Positions 1 to 8,963 of a stretch of 64,000 nucleotides of DNA are shown piece by piece. Every line of letters begins with the position of its first letter. Within the stretch, counting starts at the first letter, position 1. This stretch comes from JANSYA01 sp965243385 (GTDB taxonomy: Bacteria; Spirochaetota; Leptospiria; Leptospirales; Leptonemataceae), in contig CBDEUV010000002.1 of NCBI GenBank assembly GCA_965243385.1, positions 992,001 to 1,056,000 on the forward strand, read 5' to 3'. Under the pieces are notes generated by a model that was given only the letters and a program-made list of their open reading frames with translations, was not told where the DNA came from and ran no database searches. A program made the translations under genes and the position numbers.

Positions 1-1
1 A

Positions 2-3000
2 GTGCGCGCGGTCGTAAGCAAATGCCTGGAAAACGGTCGGAGCCGGCTGGCCGGCAAACAGAATAAAAACGCGAGTCTGCCCTTTCCGGAATACGAGATC
101 TACGATCCGACCCGCCCCGCCGAAACGCCCGCCCTCTACTCCGGCAGCTACGGCCTGGGCAGCCGCGACCTGCAGCCGGAAGGCCTGATCGCGGCGCTCG
201 AAAATATGCTGCCCGACGGGGCCGGCCGGCGCAGCTTCTATCTATCGATCGACTTCGTACGCGAAAAAGCGGCGAACCCCAAACAGGAACTGCATATGCA
301 GCGCCTGTTAGAAGGCTATCCGCACGTGGGCGAGCTGAGTTTGCGCGGCAGCGAAAACCCGAATCTGATGCCCGAGGGCAGCGTGACCGTACGCCTGCAT
401 TCGGTGGGAGGCTGGGGCGCGATTACGACCGGCAAGAATCTGGCGCATACGCTTTTCGATCTACTGGGCTATCATATCAAAGCGAATCCGCGCTACGGTT
501 CCGAAAAAAAAGGCCAGCCCACCACCTTCTTTCTATCGGCGGCGCCGGAGCCCATTCGCATCAACTGCGAATACCACTACGTCGACGTGGTCCTCAGTCC
601 CGACCCGAACGTCTTTCATCATACGAACGCGCTGGCGGGCCTGAAAGCCGGCGGCGTTTTTGTCATTCAAAGCGAATTCGAGCAGCCCGAAGCGGTCTGG
701 CAATCGATCCCCGAACGCTACCGTGAACTGATTCGGGAAATCCAGATTAGAGTGTACTATCTAAACGGATTTCGCATCGCGCGCGAAGAGGCGAACGATT
801 CGGATCTGCAATATCGCATGCAGGGCATGGCGTTCCAGGGAGCGTTCTTCGCCGCCACGGATCTGGCCGCCGAAAAAGATCTCAGCGGCGAGCGTCTCTT
901 CCAGGCGATCGAAGCGCAACTGCAGCACAAATTCGGCGAACGCGGCGCACGCGTCGTGCAGGACAATCTGCGAGTCGTGCGCCGCGGCTACACCGAAGTG
1001 CGCGAAATCCCCGCGGAGATCCGGAGCGCGCCCGAAGCCGCGGCGAACGAAACAAAATCCGGCGACAGCAATGCGAAAAACGGCGCGAAGCTGCCCGAAT
1101 TCTTAAAGCACACGCCCCGCAGTCGCATGCCCCTTTCGGATATCCATCGATTCTGGGAACAAACCGGCGCCGCGTACGCGGCCGGCGCGGGAACGCAGAA
1201 CCTGGCCGATCCCTTTATCGCATTGAGCGCGATGCCCGCCGCGACCGCCATGTTTCGCGATATGACCGGCATTCGCTTCGAGCACCCCGAGTGGATTCCG
1301 GAAAGCTGCACCGGTTGCGGCAAATGCTGGGCGGTCTGCCCGGATACGGCCATTCCGGGAGTCGTCAACGATTTCGATCAGATCGCCGCGGCGATCACGG
1401 ACGAGATGAGCCGCGAAGGGGCCCCGATCACTTCAGAGTTTCGTCGTCTGCTGCCGAAAATCAAATCCCGCTTTTACGAGCGGGCGAACGCGACGGACAC
1501 GACGAAGGCGACGGAGCCCGTTCGCGCGCTGTTGATGGACGCGGTGGACGATGCGAACGGCTCCGCCGCGAGCGGCGAAGAATTGCGCGCGGAGTGCGAT
1601 CGCTTCACGAATTTATGGAATCGCCGGCAATTCGCGCTGACCCGGCCGTTTTTTACGCTGCCCGAAAAACGCGAAGCCGGCGGCGGCGGACTGCTGCAGC
1701 TGGCCGTAAATCCGACCACCTGTAAGGGCTGCGCGGAGTGCGTTCAGGTCTGCGCCGATGACGCGCTGCGAATGATTCCGCAGACCGACGAAAGCGTCGG
1801 CAAACTACACGCGGACTGGAAATTCTGGCAGGCGCTACCCAATACGCCGCGTAAATATATTCGTATCGACGACTTAGAAGCGGGCATTGGTTCTCTGGAA
1901 ACGCTGCTGCTGGATAAAACCAACAGCCACGCGGTAACCAGCGGCGACGGAGCCTGCCTGGGCTGCACCGAAAAGACCGTCATTCGTTTATTCAGCGGAA
2001 CGGTCGAAGCTCTGATGCAGGACCGTGTCGCGAAGCATATCGCGTACTTAAACGAGCTGCTCGCGAAACTCAAAAGCCATCTCAAGCTGAAACTGGCCGA
2101 AAGCATCGACTTCGACGACACGGATATTTTGCGTACGGCGCTGGAGCGCCTGCAATCCACAGGCGGCGCGGGCGGCCCATCATCCAGGCCCCGGGCATCC
2201 ACCGCGGCAAAAGCGAGCGGCGGCGCGGACAGAGCGAAGGCGCCCGAGATCACCCTGGCCGGCCTGTCGCGTGCGATTGAATACCAGGACGATCCCGACG
2301 CGGTGCACGCCATCGATCCGGCGTGGCTGGATCGCATGCTCGAAATCGAAAGCGGCCTGGAAAATCTAATCGCGAAGTACACCGACGGCACGACCGGACG
2401 TTCGCGCACCTCGATGGGTATCTTAAATTCGACGGGCTGCACTTCGGTGTGGGGCAGCACCTATCCCTTTAACCCCTATCCATTTCCATGGGCGAATCAC
2501 CTCTTTCAGGACGCGCCGTCCATGGCGATGGGCGTTTTCGAAGGGCATATGGCGAAGATGGCCGAGGGATTCAAAGCCATCCGGCGGGCCGAACTGGAAC
2601 TCGCGGGCGAATACGAGCCGGCGACTCACGATTCGTTTTTTACATACTTCAGCTGGCGCGATTTCTCCGACGAAGAGTTTCATCTCTGTCCGCCGGTGGT
2701 CTGCGTCGGCGGCGACGGCGCGATGTACGACATCGGTTTTCAGAACCTGTCGCGTTTGTTGATCTCCGGCAAACCGATCAAAGTCGTGACCATGGACACC
2801 CAGGTCTACTCGAATACCGGCGGCCAGGCCTGCACTTCGGGATTCTTCGGTCAGATCTCCGACATGGCTCAGTTCGGCAAAGCCATTCGCGGCAAAGAGG
2901 AAATTCGCAAAGAGATCGCCTTAATCGGCATGGCTCACCGCAATACCTACGTGATGCAGTCGAATATCGCGTCGCCGGGTCATATGATCGAAGGTTTTAT

Positions 3001-4015
3001 TCAGGGCCTGCGCGCGAAACGGCCGGCTCTGTTCAACATCTATTGCGCCTGCCAGCCCGAACACGGCATAGCCGACGACGCAGGCGCCCGCCAGGCACGG
3101 CTGGCCCTGGAGTCCCGGGCCTATCCTTCGTTTCGCTACGATCCCGACCGGGGCGAAACCCCCGCCGAATGTTTCGATCTGGAAGGCAATCCCGCCCCGG
3201 ACCAGGACTGGCCGGAATATACTCTGCGCTATACCGAAGACGGCGTCGAACGCGAACTCACGGCGGCCATGACCTTCGCCGATTTCGCGGCGAGCGAAGG
3301 CCGCTTTCGCAAACACTTTCGCCACGCGCCGGAAGACGTGCATCACGAAGATATGCTGCCCCTTTCGGAGTTTCTGGATCTATCGCCGGATGCGCGCGAA
3401 GGCAAGCTGCCGTATATCCAGGCGGTGGGGGCGTCTGGAAAATTATTACGTTTGATGGTCTCCGAATCGATCGTCGAGTCGTGCGAAGACCGGCGACATT
3501 TCTGGCGCATGCTCCAGGCGCTGGCGGCGCAACCCGGAAGCGGAACGGGAACCGCTCGCGAAAGCGAAGCTCAGCTGAGCGAACGGCTGCGCGCCGAGAT
3601 CGCGCAGAATCTCGTACACAGTATTCTGAAATTGTCCGACGGCGGCGTGGCCACGACGGTCGCGACGCCGGGGATCGCTCAATCCGGGGCCGCGAGCGAA
3701 TCGCCCGCTGGCGTTTCGCAATCCGATTCGAATGCCGGTCCCGGCGCAGACGGCGATTATATCGCCCCCTGGCTGGAAACGGAACATTGCACCGCCTGCG
3801 ATGAATGCATGCAGCTCAACGCGAAGATCTTCGCCTACAATGCGGATAAAAAAGCCGTGATCCAGGAGCCGCGCGGCGGACCCTATCGTGATCTCGTAAA
3901 GGCCGCCGAAAAATGCACGGCCGGCGTGATCCACCCCGGACTGCCCGACGCGGTCGAACGCGCCGCGACGCCGGACATCGAAAGCTGGATCAAACGCGGG
4001 GAAAGATACAATTGA
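2..4015 (+). CDS. Pyruvate:ferredoxin (2-oxoacid:acceptor) oxidoreductase, 5'-truncated by window edge
   Basis: Oxidises pyruvate (or a related 2-oxoacid) and CoA to acetyl-CoA and CO2 with low-potential electrons; cytoplasmic. The 1337 visible residues begin in the linker after the alpha domain. They continue with a gamma domain (about 120-330), a delta-type 2x[4Fe-4S] domain (CTGCGKC at about 436 and CKGCAEC at about 574), and a beta domain with a cluster motif ACLGC near 651 and the TPP/Mg motif GDGAMYD near 904, followed by YSNTGGQ. An extra C-terminal single-cluster ferredoxin-like domain (CTACDEC near 1263) follows. The alpha domain (about 400 residues) must lie upstream, so the whole protein would be unusually long, about 1700 residues. 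The apparent GTG at base 2 is just the window edge. The stop overlaps the TTG start of rnfC (TTGA). Family assignment is firm; substrate preference is not visible. Confidence 0.9.
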   Translation: MRAVVSKCLENGRSRLAGKQNKNASLPFPEYEIYDPTRPAETPALYSGSYGLGSRDLQPEGLIAALENMLPDGAGRRSFYLSIDFVREKAANPKQELHMQRLLEGYPHVGELSLRGSENPNLMPEGSVTVRLHSVGGWGAITTGKNLAHTLFDLLGYHIKANPRYGSEKKGQPTTFFLSAAPEPIRINCEYHYVDVVLSPDPNVFHHTNALAGLKAGGVFVIQSEFEQPEAVWQSIPERYRELIREIQIRVYYLNGFRIAREEANDSDLQYRMQGMAFQGAFFAATDLAAEKDLSGERLFQAIEAQLQHKFGERGARVVQDNLRVVRRGYTEVREIPAEIRSAPEAAANETKSGDSNAKNGAKLPEFLKHTPRSRMPLSDIHRFWEQTGAAYAAGAGTQNLADPFIALSAMPAATAMFRDMTGIRFEHPEWIPESCTGCGKCWAVCPDTAIPGVVNDFDQIAAAITDEMSREGAPITSEFRRLLPKIKSRFYERANATDTTKATEPVRALLMDAVDDANGSAASGEELRAECDRFTNLWNRRQFALTRPFFTLPEKREAGGGGLLQLAVNPTTCKGCAECVQVCADDALRMIPQTDESVGKLHADWKFWQALPNTPRKYIRIDDLEAGIGSLETLLLDKTNSHAVTSGDGACLGCTEKTVIRLFSGTVEALMQDRVAKHIAYLNELLAKLKSHLKLKLAESIDFDDTDILRTALERLQSTGGAGGPSSRPRASTAAKASGGADRAKAPEITLAGLSRAIEYQDDPDAVHAIDPAWLDRMLEIESGLENLIAKYTDGTTGRSRTSMGILNSTGCTSVWGSTYPFNPYPFPWANHLFQDAPSMAMGVFEGHMAKMAEGFKAIRRAELELAGEYEPATHDSFFTYFSWRDFSDEEFHLCPPVVCVGGDGAMYDIGFQNLSRLLISGKPIKVVTMDTQVYSNTGGQACTSGFFGQISDMAQFGKAIRGKEEIRKEIALIGMAHRNTYVMQSNIASPGHMIEGFIQGLRAKRPALFNIYCACQPEHGIADDAGARQARLALESRAYPSFRYDPDRGETPAECFDLEGNPAPDQDWPEYTLRYTEDGVERELTAAMTFADFAASEGRFRKHFRHAPEDVHHEDMLPLSEFLDLSPDAREGKLPYIQAVGASGKLLRLMVSESIVESCEDRRHFWRMLQALAAQPGSGTGTARESEAQLSERLRAEIAQNLVHSILKLSDGGVATTVATPGIAQSGAASESPAGVSQSDSNAGPGADGDYIAPWLETEHCTACDECMQLNAKIFAYNADKKAVIQEPRGGPYRDLVKAAEKCTAGVIHPGLPDAVERAATPDIESWIKRGERYN

Positions 4016-5364
4016 AGACTTTCGCGCACGGCGTCCATCCGCCCGCGCACAAGCAACTCACCGCGGCCACGCCCGTCCGTCGCCTGGGTTTCGCGCCCGT
4101 TTTGACGATTCCACTCTCGCAGCATATCGGCGCTCCGGCGCGCGCGATTGTACGGGCCGGCCAGGAAGTCGGCCGCGGCGAAATCATCGCCGAAGCCGAC
4201 GGCTTTCGTTCGGTGCCGATGCACGCGCCCGCGACGGGGGTCGTTCGCCGGCTGGCGCCCGCGCCGAACGAAAAAGGTCGCATGGTGGACGCGATCTGGC
4301 TGGAACCGTACGCCGCCTCGACTCAGGACGTGCAGTGGCCGTCCCCCGAATCCGCCGGGCCGCGGGATTTTGCGCACGCCGCGCCGGAAGAAATCGTCCA
4401 GGCCGTACAGGATGCGGGCATCGTCGGCATGGGCGGCGCAGCCTTCCCGACTCACGTTAAGCTCCGCGTGCCGCCGAAGACGCGCATCGACACCTGCATC
4501 GTTAACGGCGCGGAGTGCGAACCCTATTTGACTTCGGACCATCGGGTCATGCTCGAACGCACCGCAGACATCTTCGCGGGAATTCGCATCGTCGCCCGGG
4601 CAACCGGCGCCCGCCGCGCGATCATCGGCGTCGAAAACAACAAAGCGGACGCGATCGCCGCCCTGCGCGCCTTTCGCGACCGGGCAGGCGGAGATGAAGC
4701 GAACACCAATAACTTACAAATAGAAATTACGCCGCTTGCGGTGAAGTACCCCGAAGGCGCGTCGCATATTCTGATCAAGGCCCTGCTGAACCGCGAGATT
4801 CCGCATGGCGGCCACGCCTCCGATGTGGGTGTGGAGATTTCGAACGTGGCGACCCTGGCCGAAATCGGCAAGCTGCTTCCGCGCAGCCAGGGTTTGATCG
4901 AACGGGTCATCACGGTCAGCGGCCCGGGGGTTCGGCGGCCGGGCAACTATCTGATTCCGCTGGGTACGCCTTTGTGGTTCGTGCTGGAAAGCGTGGGACT
5001 GATCACCGACGCCTCCGCCCTGCAACTGGTTCTGGGCGGCCCGATGATGGGTACGACGGTCAGCAACGTAAATATCCCGGTCTCGAAGGCGATTACGGGA
5101 GTCGTTGTACTGCCCGACGAGGATTCGCCGGCGCCCGAATTCCCCTGCATCCGCTGCGCCCGCTGCGTCGACGCCTGTCCGTTGTTTTTGAACCCGGCGC
5201 GGCTGGGGGCCCTGGCGGCGCGCGAAGAATATACGCAGATGGCGGACGAGGCCCATCTGTGGACCTGTTTCGAATGCGGTTCGTGTTCTTTCGTCTGTCC
5301 TTCGAATATTCCGCTGGTCCAGCGCTTTCGCGCGGCGAAGAGTTATCTCAGACAAAATGGCTGA
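4012..5364 (+). CDS. rnfC: RnfC-like electron transport subunit
   Basis: RnfC is the peripheral NAD(H)/FMN/Fe-S subunit of the Rnf ferredoxin:NAD+ oxidoreductase. At 450 residues it has the expected parts. These are an N-terminal HGVHPP barrel segment, the flavin/nucleotide-binding core (VGMGGAAFPTH and NGAECEPYLTSDHR), an SLBB-like segment, and a C-terminal pair of [4Fe-4S] motifs (CIRCARC at 379, CFECGSC at 419). The start is chosen as TTG at 4012, which overlaps the preceding stop as TTGA and follows a GGGGAAAG purine run. An upstream ATG at 3913 would bury 100 bases in the previous gene. It is followed directly by rnfD but by no other rnf genes. Confidence 0.9.
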   Translation: MKTFAHGVHPPAHKQLTAATPVRRLGFAPVLTIPLSQHIGAPARAIVRAGQEVGRGEIIAEADGFRSVPMHAPATGVVRRLAPAPNEKGRMVDAIWLEPYAASTQDVQWPSPESAGPRDFAHAAPEEIVQAVQDAGIVGMGGAAFPTHVKLRVPPKTRIDTCIVNGAECEPYLTSDHRVMLERTADIFAGIRIVARATGARRAIIGVENNKADAIAALRAFRDRAGGDEANTNNLQIEITPLAVKYPEGASHILIKALLNREIPHGGHASDVGVEISNVATLAEIGKLLPRSQGLIERVITVSGPGVRRPGNYLIPLGTPLWFVLESVGLITDASALQLVLGGPMMGTTVSNVNIPVSKAITGVVVLPDEDSPAPEFPCIRCARCVDACPLFLNPARLGALAAREEYTQMADEAHLWTCFECGSCSFVCPSNIPLVQRFRAAKSYLRQNG

Positions 5365-6427
5365 ACGTTTTCACAAAGAACTGGCGCTGCGTTCTTCGCC
5401 GCACCTGAAGTCCGGCGGCCTATTGCGAACCGACCGGATCATGTTGCACGTGTGCTTCGCGCTTTTGCCGGCCGTGGCCGCGAGCGTCTGGTTCTTCGGC
5501 CTGAACGCGCTCGCGATTCTGAGTGCGGCGACCGCCGGCTGCGTGGGCGGCGAATGGTGTTTCGAGCGTCTGCTTCGGAAATCGAATCGTGCGGAAAGCT
5601 TAAAGGACAATTCGGCGATCTTAAGCGGGCTGCTCTTCGGATTGACCCTGCCTCCCGGTCTGCCGCTCTGGATGGCGGTTCTGGGCGGCCTGATCGCGAT
5701 CGTCGGCGGCAAATTGATTTTCGGCGGCCTCGGCGCGAATATTTTTAATCCCGCGCTACTCGGCCGGGCGTTTCTACAGGCCGCGTTCCCGATTACCATG
5801 ACCACCTGGCAGGCTCCGCTCTTACCCGGACGTTTCGCAGGCCTATCGCCGTCTCTGCTCGCCTGGCCTTTCGCCCGACCGCCGGTCTCTCCGCCGCTGG
5901 CGAACTCAGATGCGGCGCTCGATGCCATCAGCGGGGCAACACCGCTGGGAGCGAAAAAATTCGACGCGGTCCTCACGTCGCTGTCGGAGCTCTTTCTGGG
6001 TCAAACCGGCGGATCGCTCGGTGAAACCTGCAGTCTTGCATTAATCCTCGGCGGCGTCTATCTGGCGGCCCGGCGGCTGCTGGACCTGAGGATCGTCGCG
6101 GCGCTGCTCTTGAGCGTTGCCGGTCTGAGCGCAGGGCTGCACTGGTGGGAGCCGCAGCGTTTCGCGCCGCCGATGTTTCATCTGCTATCCGGCGGCCTCA
6201 TGCTGGGCGCCATCTACATGGCCACCGATCCGGTCACTTCACCGCTAACCCGGAACGGCATCTACGCATTCGGCGTTCTGATCGGCATACTGGTCGTTGT
6301 GATCCGCAACTGGGGCGGTCTGCCGGAAGGCGTGATGTATGCGATTCTACTGGGAAACGCAGCGGCGCCGTTACTGGACCGCATAACTCAACCACGACCG
6401 TTTGGATTCCGGCCAGGCAAGTCATAG
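5357..6427 (+). CDS. rnfD: RnfD-like membrane flavoprotein
   Basis: Integral membrane subunit of Rnf (NqrB/RnfD family), 356 residues with about ten hydrophobic segments. The covalent FMN attachment motif is present: DAISGATPLG, with the acceptor threonine at about residue 195. The start overlaps rnfC by 8 bases, indicating translational coupling. In canonical operons rnfD is followed by rnfG, rnfE, rnfA and rnfB. Here the next gene is a hydrogenase beta subunit after a 54-base gap, and no rnfG/E/A/B or apbE (flavin transferase) is in the window. Family identity is strong; how it receives electrons without RnfA/E/G is unknown. Confidence 0.9.
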   Translation: MAERFHKELALRSSPHLKSGGLLRTDRIMLHVCFALLPAVAASVWFFGLNALAILSAATAGCVGGEWCFERLLRKSNRAESLKDNSAILSGLLFGLTLPPGLPLWMAVLGGLIAIVGGKLIFGGLGANIFNPALLGRAFLQAAFPITMTTWQAPLLPGRFAGLSPSLLAWPFARPPVSPPLANSDAALDAISGATPLGAKKFDAVLTSLSELFLGQTGGSLGETCSLALILGGVYLAARRLLDLRIVAALLLSVAGLSAGLHWWEPQRFAPPMFHLLSGGLMLGAIYMATDPVTSPLTRNGIYAFGVLIGILVVVIRNWGGLPEGVMYAILLGNAAAPLLDRITQPRPFGFRPGKS

Positions 6428-6481
6428 ATCTCCGCTGATATGCGTCATAGCCTGATTCCTTATTTCGGGTAGTATCCGGGC

Positions 6482-7639
6482 ATGCACTATATGGCAGCGG
6501 AGGATTTGAGCGCGCTTTTTACGTCGCTCCAGAAGCGCGGCTTTACAACCATCGGGCCGACCATCGCCGAAGGCGCGATCGTCTACGATGCGATCGACGG
6601 TCCGGAGCAGCTGCCCGTCGGCTGGACCGACCGTCATGCCGCGGGCGAATATCGCCTGGAACGCCGCGAAGACCAGGCGTACTTCGGTTATAACGTGGGG
6701 CCCTTCGCTTATAAAAAATTTCTATTCCCACCCCGGGTGACCATGCTCAGCGTCGAAAAACAGAGCGGTGGAAGGGATTTACAATTCATCGACCGCCGCA
6801 TCGAACAGCCGCCGCCACGCCAGGCGTTCATCGGGGTACGCTCGTGCGAATTGCACGCGATTCAAATTCAGGACCGCGTCTTCATCGGCGACAATCCCGA
6901 ACTGAGCGACCCCCTGTATCGCGGACGACGCGAAAAGCTGTTTATCGTCGCCGCGTCCTGCATTCAGGCGGGCGGAACCTGCTTTTGCGTTTCGACGAAC
7001 ACGGGTCCGCAGGTGAACACCGCGCGCACGCCCGCCGATCTGCATATACTTGAAGTGCCCGCCGCCGCATCTTCAGCTTCGTCAATTTCATCCGACGCGC
7101 ACTATTTTTTGATCGAAGCCGACAGCGAAGAGGGCCGCTCCGTTCTGGAAGAGTTGCCGCTGCGACCGGCGACGTCCGCCGAAATCGAAGCCGGCCGCAC
7201 CCGCGTCGACGCGGCGGCGGATCAGATGGGGCGCACGGTCGATCTAAAACACGTTCGCGAAAAGTTACTGGACCGGCCCGAACATCCCCGCTGGGAAGAA
7301 ACCGCGAAACGCTGCCTGGCCTGCGCCAACTGCACGATGGTGTGCCCGACCTGCTTTTGTTCCACAGTAGAAGATACCACCGATCTGGCCGGCGAAACGG
7401 CCGAACGCATTCGTCGGTGGGACTCTTGCTTTACCATGGGGTTCTCGTATACGAACGGCGGCCCCGTGCGATCCAGCACCGCCGCGCGATATCGCCAGTG
7501 GCTGACGCACAAATTCGCATCCTGGCACGACCAGTTCGATACCCAGGGCTGCGTGGGCTGCGGTCGCTGCATCACCTGGTGTCCGGTGGGCATCGACGTG
7601 ACCGAAGAGCTGGAAATCATTCAGGGGACCCAGGAGTAA
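6482..7639 (+). CDS. hydB: Group 3b [NiFe] hydrogenase beta subunit (4Fe-4S protein, sulfhydrogenase type)
   Basis: Iron-sulfur electron-transfer subunit of sulfhydrogenase-type hydrogenases, related to anaerobic sulfite reductase subunit A. The 385-residue protein has an N-terminal domain with GVRSCELHAIQIQD (about 118-131), then two C-terminal ferredoxin motifs, CLACANC near 278 and CVGCGRC near 357. An additional CPTCFC belongs to the first cluster region. The cluster genes beta-cNMP-gamma-delta-alpha follow in order. ATG at 6482 is used; an in-frame ATG nine bases later is equally possible, and neither has a clear Shine-Dalgarno. Confidence 0.87.
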   Translation: MHYMAAEDLSALFTSLQKRGFTTIGPTIAEGAIVYDAIDGPEQLPVGWTDRHAAGEYRLERREDQAYFGYNVGPFAYKKFLFPPRVTMLSVEKQSGGRDLQFIDRRIEQPPPRQAFIGVRSCELHAIQIQDRVFIGDNPELSDPLYRGRREKLFIVAASCIQAGGTCFCVSTNTGPQVNTARTPADLHILEVPAAASSASSISSDAHYFLIEADSEEGRSVLEELPLRPATSAEIEAGRTRVDAAADQMGRTVDLKHVREKLLDRPEHPRWEETAKRCLACANCTMVCPTCFCSTVEDTTDLAGETAERIRRWDSCFTMGFSYTNGGPVRSSTAARYRQWLTHKFASWHDQFDTQGCVGCGRCITWCPVGIDVTEELEIIQGTQE

Positions 7640-7641
7640 AT

Positions 7642-8136
7642 ATGCAATCCGGCGAATTCGAAACCCTACTGGCGACCCATCCCTTTTTCTCGGGCGTACC
7701 GTTTGAATATATCGTAAAGCTCGCGGTCTGCGCCGACGCGACGACGTACGAAACCGGAGACTGGATCATCCGCGAAGGCGACGACGCGAGCCACTTCTTC
7801 TTGATCACCGCGGGGCACGTCGCCCTGGAAACGCATTCCCCGGAACGGGGTTCCGTTTGCGTACAGACCCTGGGGCGCGGCGACATCATCGGCTGGTCCT
7901 GGTTGATCCCGCCCTACCACTGGCGCTTCGACGCGCGCGCCCGGGAGCATACCAGCGCCATTCGCCTGGACGCGGCCCGCCTGCGGGAGTACTGCGAAGA
8001 GGATCACTCCCTGGGATACGAACTCATGAAACGAGTTTCCGAAGTATTCGTCAACCGCCTGGAAGCCGCGCGCGTACAGCTGCTGGATCTCTACGGACAC
8101 AGCCGCTCCGTGCCTCCGGGCGAAGGAGCCTGGTGA
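7642..8136 (+). CDS. Cyclic-nucleotide-binding domain protein, no DNA-binding domain
   Basis: A 164-residue single-domain CRP-like sensor. It has an N-terminal helix, the beta-roll with ETGDWIIREGDDASHFFLI, and a C-terminal dimerisation-type helix. There is no helix-turn-helix after about residue 135, so it is not a classical CRP transcription factor. It sits between the beta and gamma subunits with an AGGAG site 7 bases before ATG, two bases after the hydB stop. Such cNMP-domain genes recur inside group 3b hydrogenase operons (established association), where they may bind the complex or signal its state. The ligand is unknown; the arginine normally contacting the cAMP phosphate is not obvious. 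Confidence 0.85.
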   Translation: MQSGEFETLLATHPFFSGVPFEYIVKLAVCADATTYETGDWIIREGDDASHFFLITAGHVALETHSPERGSVCVQTLGRGDIIGWSWLIPPYHWRFDARAREHTSAIRLDAARLREYCEEDHSLGYELMKRVSEVFVNRLEAARVQLLDLYGHSRSVPPGEGAW

Positions 8137-8963
8137 ACGCGATGTTACCGCAGACTTACAGAATCCGGACGAAACACCGCGAAACGAAAAACGTCTTCAC
8201 AGTGGAGCTGGTGCCGGCCCGGAGCGACGCGCGGGGCGTTCCCGCTTTCGCGCCCGGCCAGTTTAATATGTTGTACGGTTTCGGCGTGGGCGAAGCGGCG
8301 ATCTCGATCAGCGGGGACGCTGCCGATCAGCAATCGCTCATCCATACGATTCGCACCGCCGGCTCGGTCACGGACGCCCTGGACGCTCTGCATCCCGGCG
8401 ATACGGTCGGACTGCGCGGCCCCTTCGGAGGCGCCTGGCCGATTGAAGCGGCCCGCGGGCTGGATCTAATCCTGATGGCCGGCGGCATCGGTCTGGCGCC
8501 GCTACGACCGGTGCTCTATCATATTCTGAAGCATCGCGACGATTTCGAGCGGGTGTCACTGGTGTACGGCGCGCGCTCTCCGGACGATTTGCTCTATGCC
8601 GACGAACTTGCAGAATGGCGATCGCGGATGGATCTGGACGTCGACATCACGGTCGACACGGCCGGCCCTCACTGGCACGGCAACGTCGGCGTCGTTACGA
8701 ATCTGCTGAGTCGCAGTCCGGTCTCGCCGAAAGAAACTCTGGCGATGATCTGCGGACCCGAGGTCATGATGCGCCATTGCGCGCGGGAGCTCGGCCAGAT
8801 CGGAGTCCGCGAAGATCGCATCTATCTTTCGCTCGAACGCAATATGCGCTGTGCGATCGGCCAGTGCGGCCACTGCCAGTACGGCCCTTATTTCGTGTGT
8901 AAAAACGGGCCGGTGTTCCCGCTGCCGGCCATTCGAAATCTAATCGGAGTACGCGAGATATGA
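8133..8963 (+). CDS. hydG: Group 3b hydrogenase gamma subunit (FAD/NAD(P)-binding oxidoreductase)
   Basis: Diaphorase subunit that moves electrons between NAD(P)H and the hydrogenase. The 276-residue protein is a ferredoxin-reductase fold. The FAD region contains FAPGQFNMLYGFGVGEAAIS. The nucleotide-binding region contains MAGGIGLAPLRPV and later MICGPEVMM. A C-terminal [2Fe-2S] motif, CAIGQCGHCQYGPYFVC, is typical of this subunit. Start GTG at 8133 overlaps the preceding stop (GTGA) and lies 4 bases after AAGGAG; ATG at 8142 is the alternative. The 3' end overlaps hydD by ATGA. Confidence 0.9.
   Translation: MNAMLPQTYRIRTKHRETKNVFTVELVPARSDARGVPAFAPGQFNMLYGFGVGEAAISISGDAADQQSLIHTIRTAGSVTDALDALHPGDTVGLRGPFGGAWPIEAARGLDLILMAGGIGLAPLRPVLYHILKHRDDFERVSLVYGARSPDDLLYADELAEWRSRMDLDVDITVDTAGPHWHGNVGVVTNLLSRSPVSPKETLAMICGPEVMMRHCARELGQIGVREDRIYLSLERNMRCAIGQCGHCQYGPYFVCKNGPVFPLPAIRNLIGVREI

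Noticed and set aside
2488..3804. Second plus-strand frame of 438 codons inside the pyruvate oxidoreductase gene
   Set aside because: The translation is Arg/Gly-rich low complexity, typical of an alternative frame of a GC-rich gene; the other frame carries all PFOR motifs.
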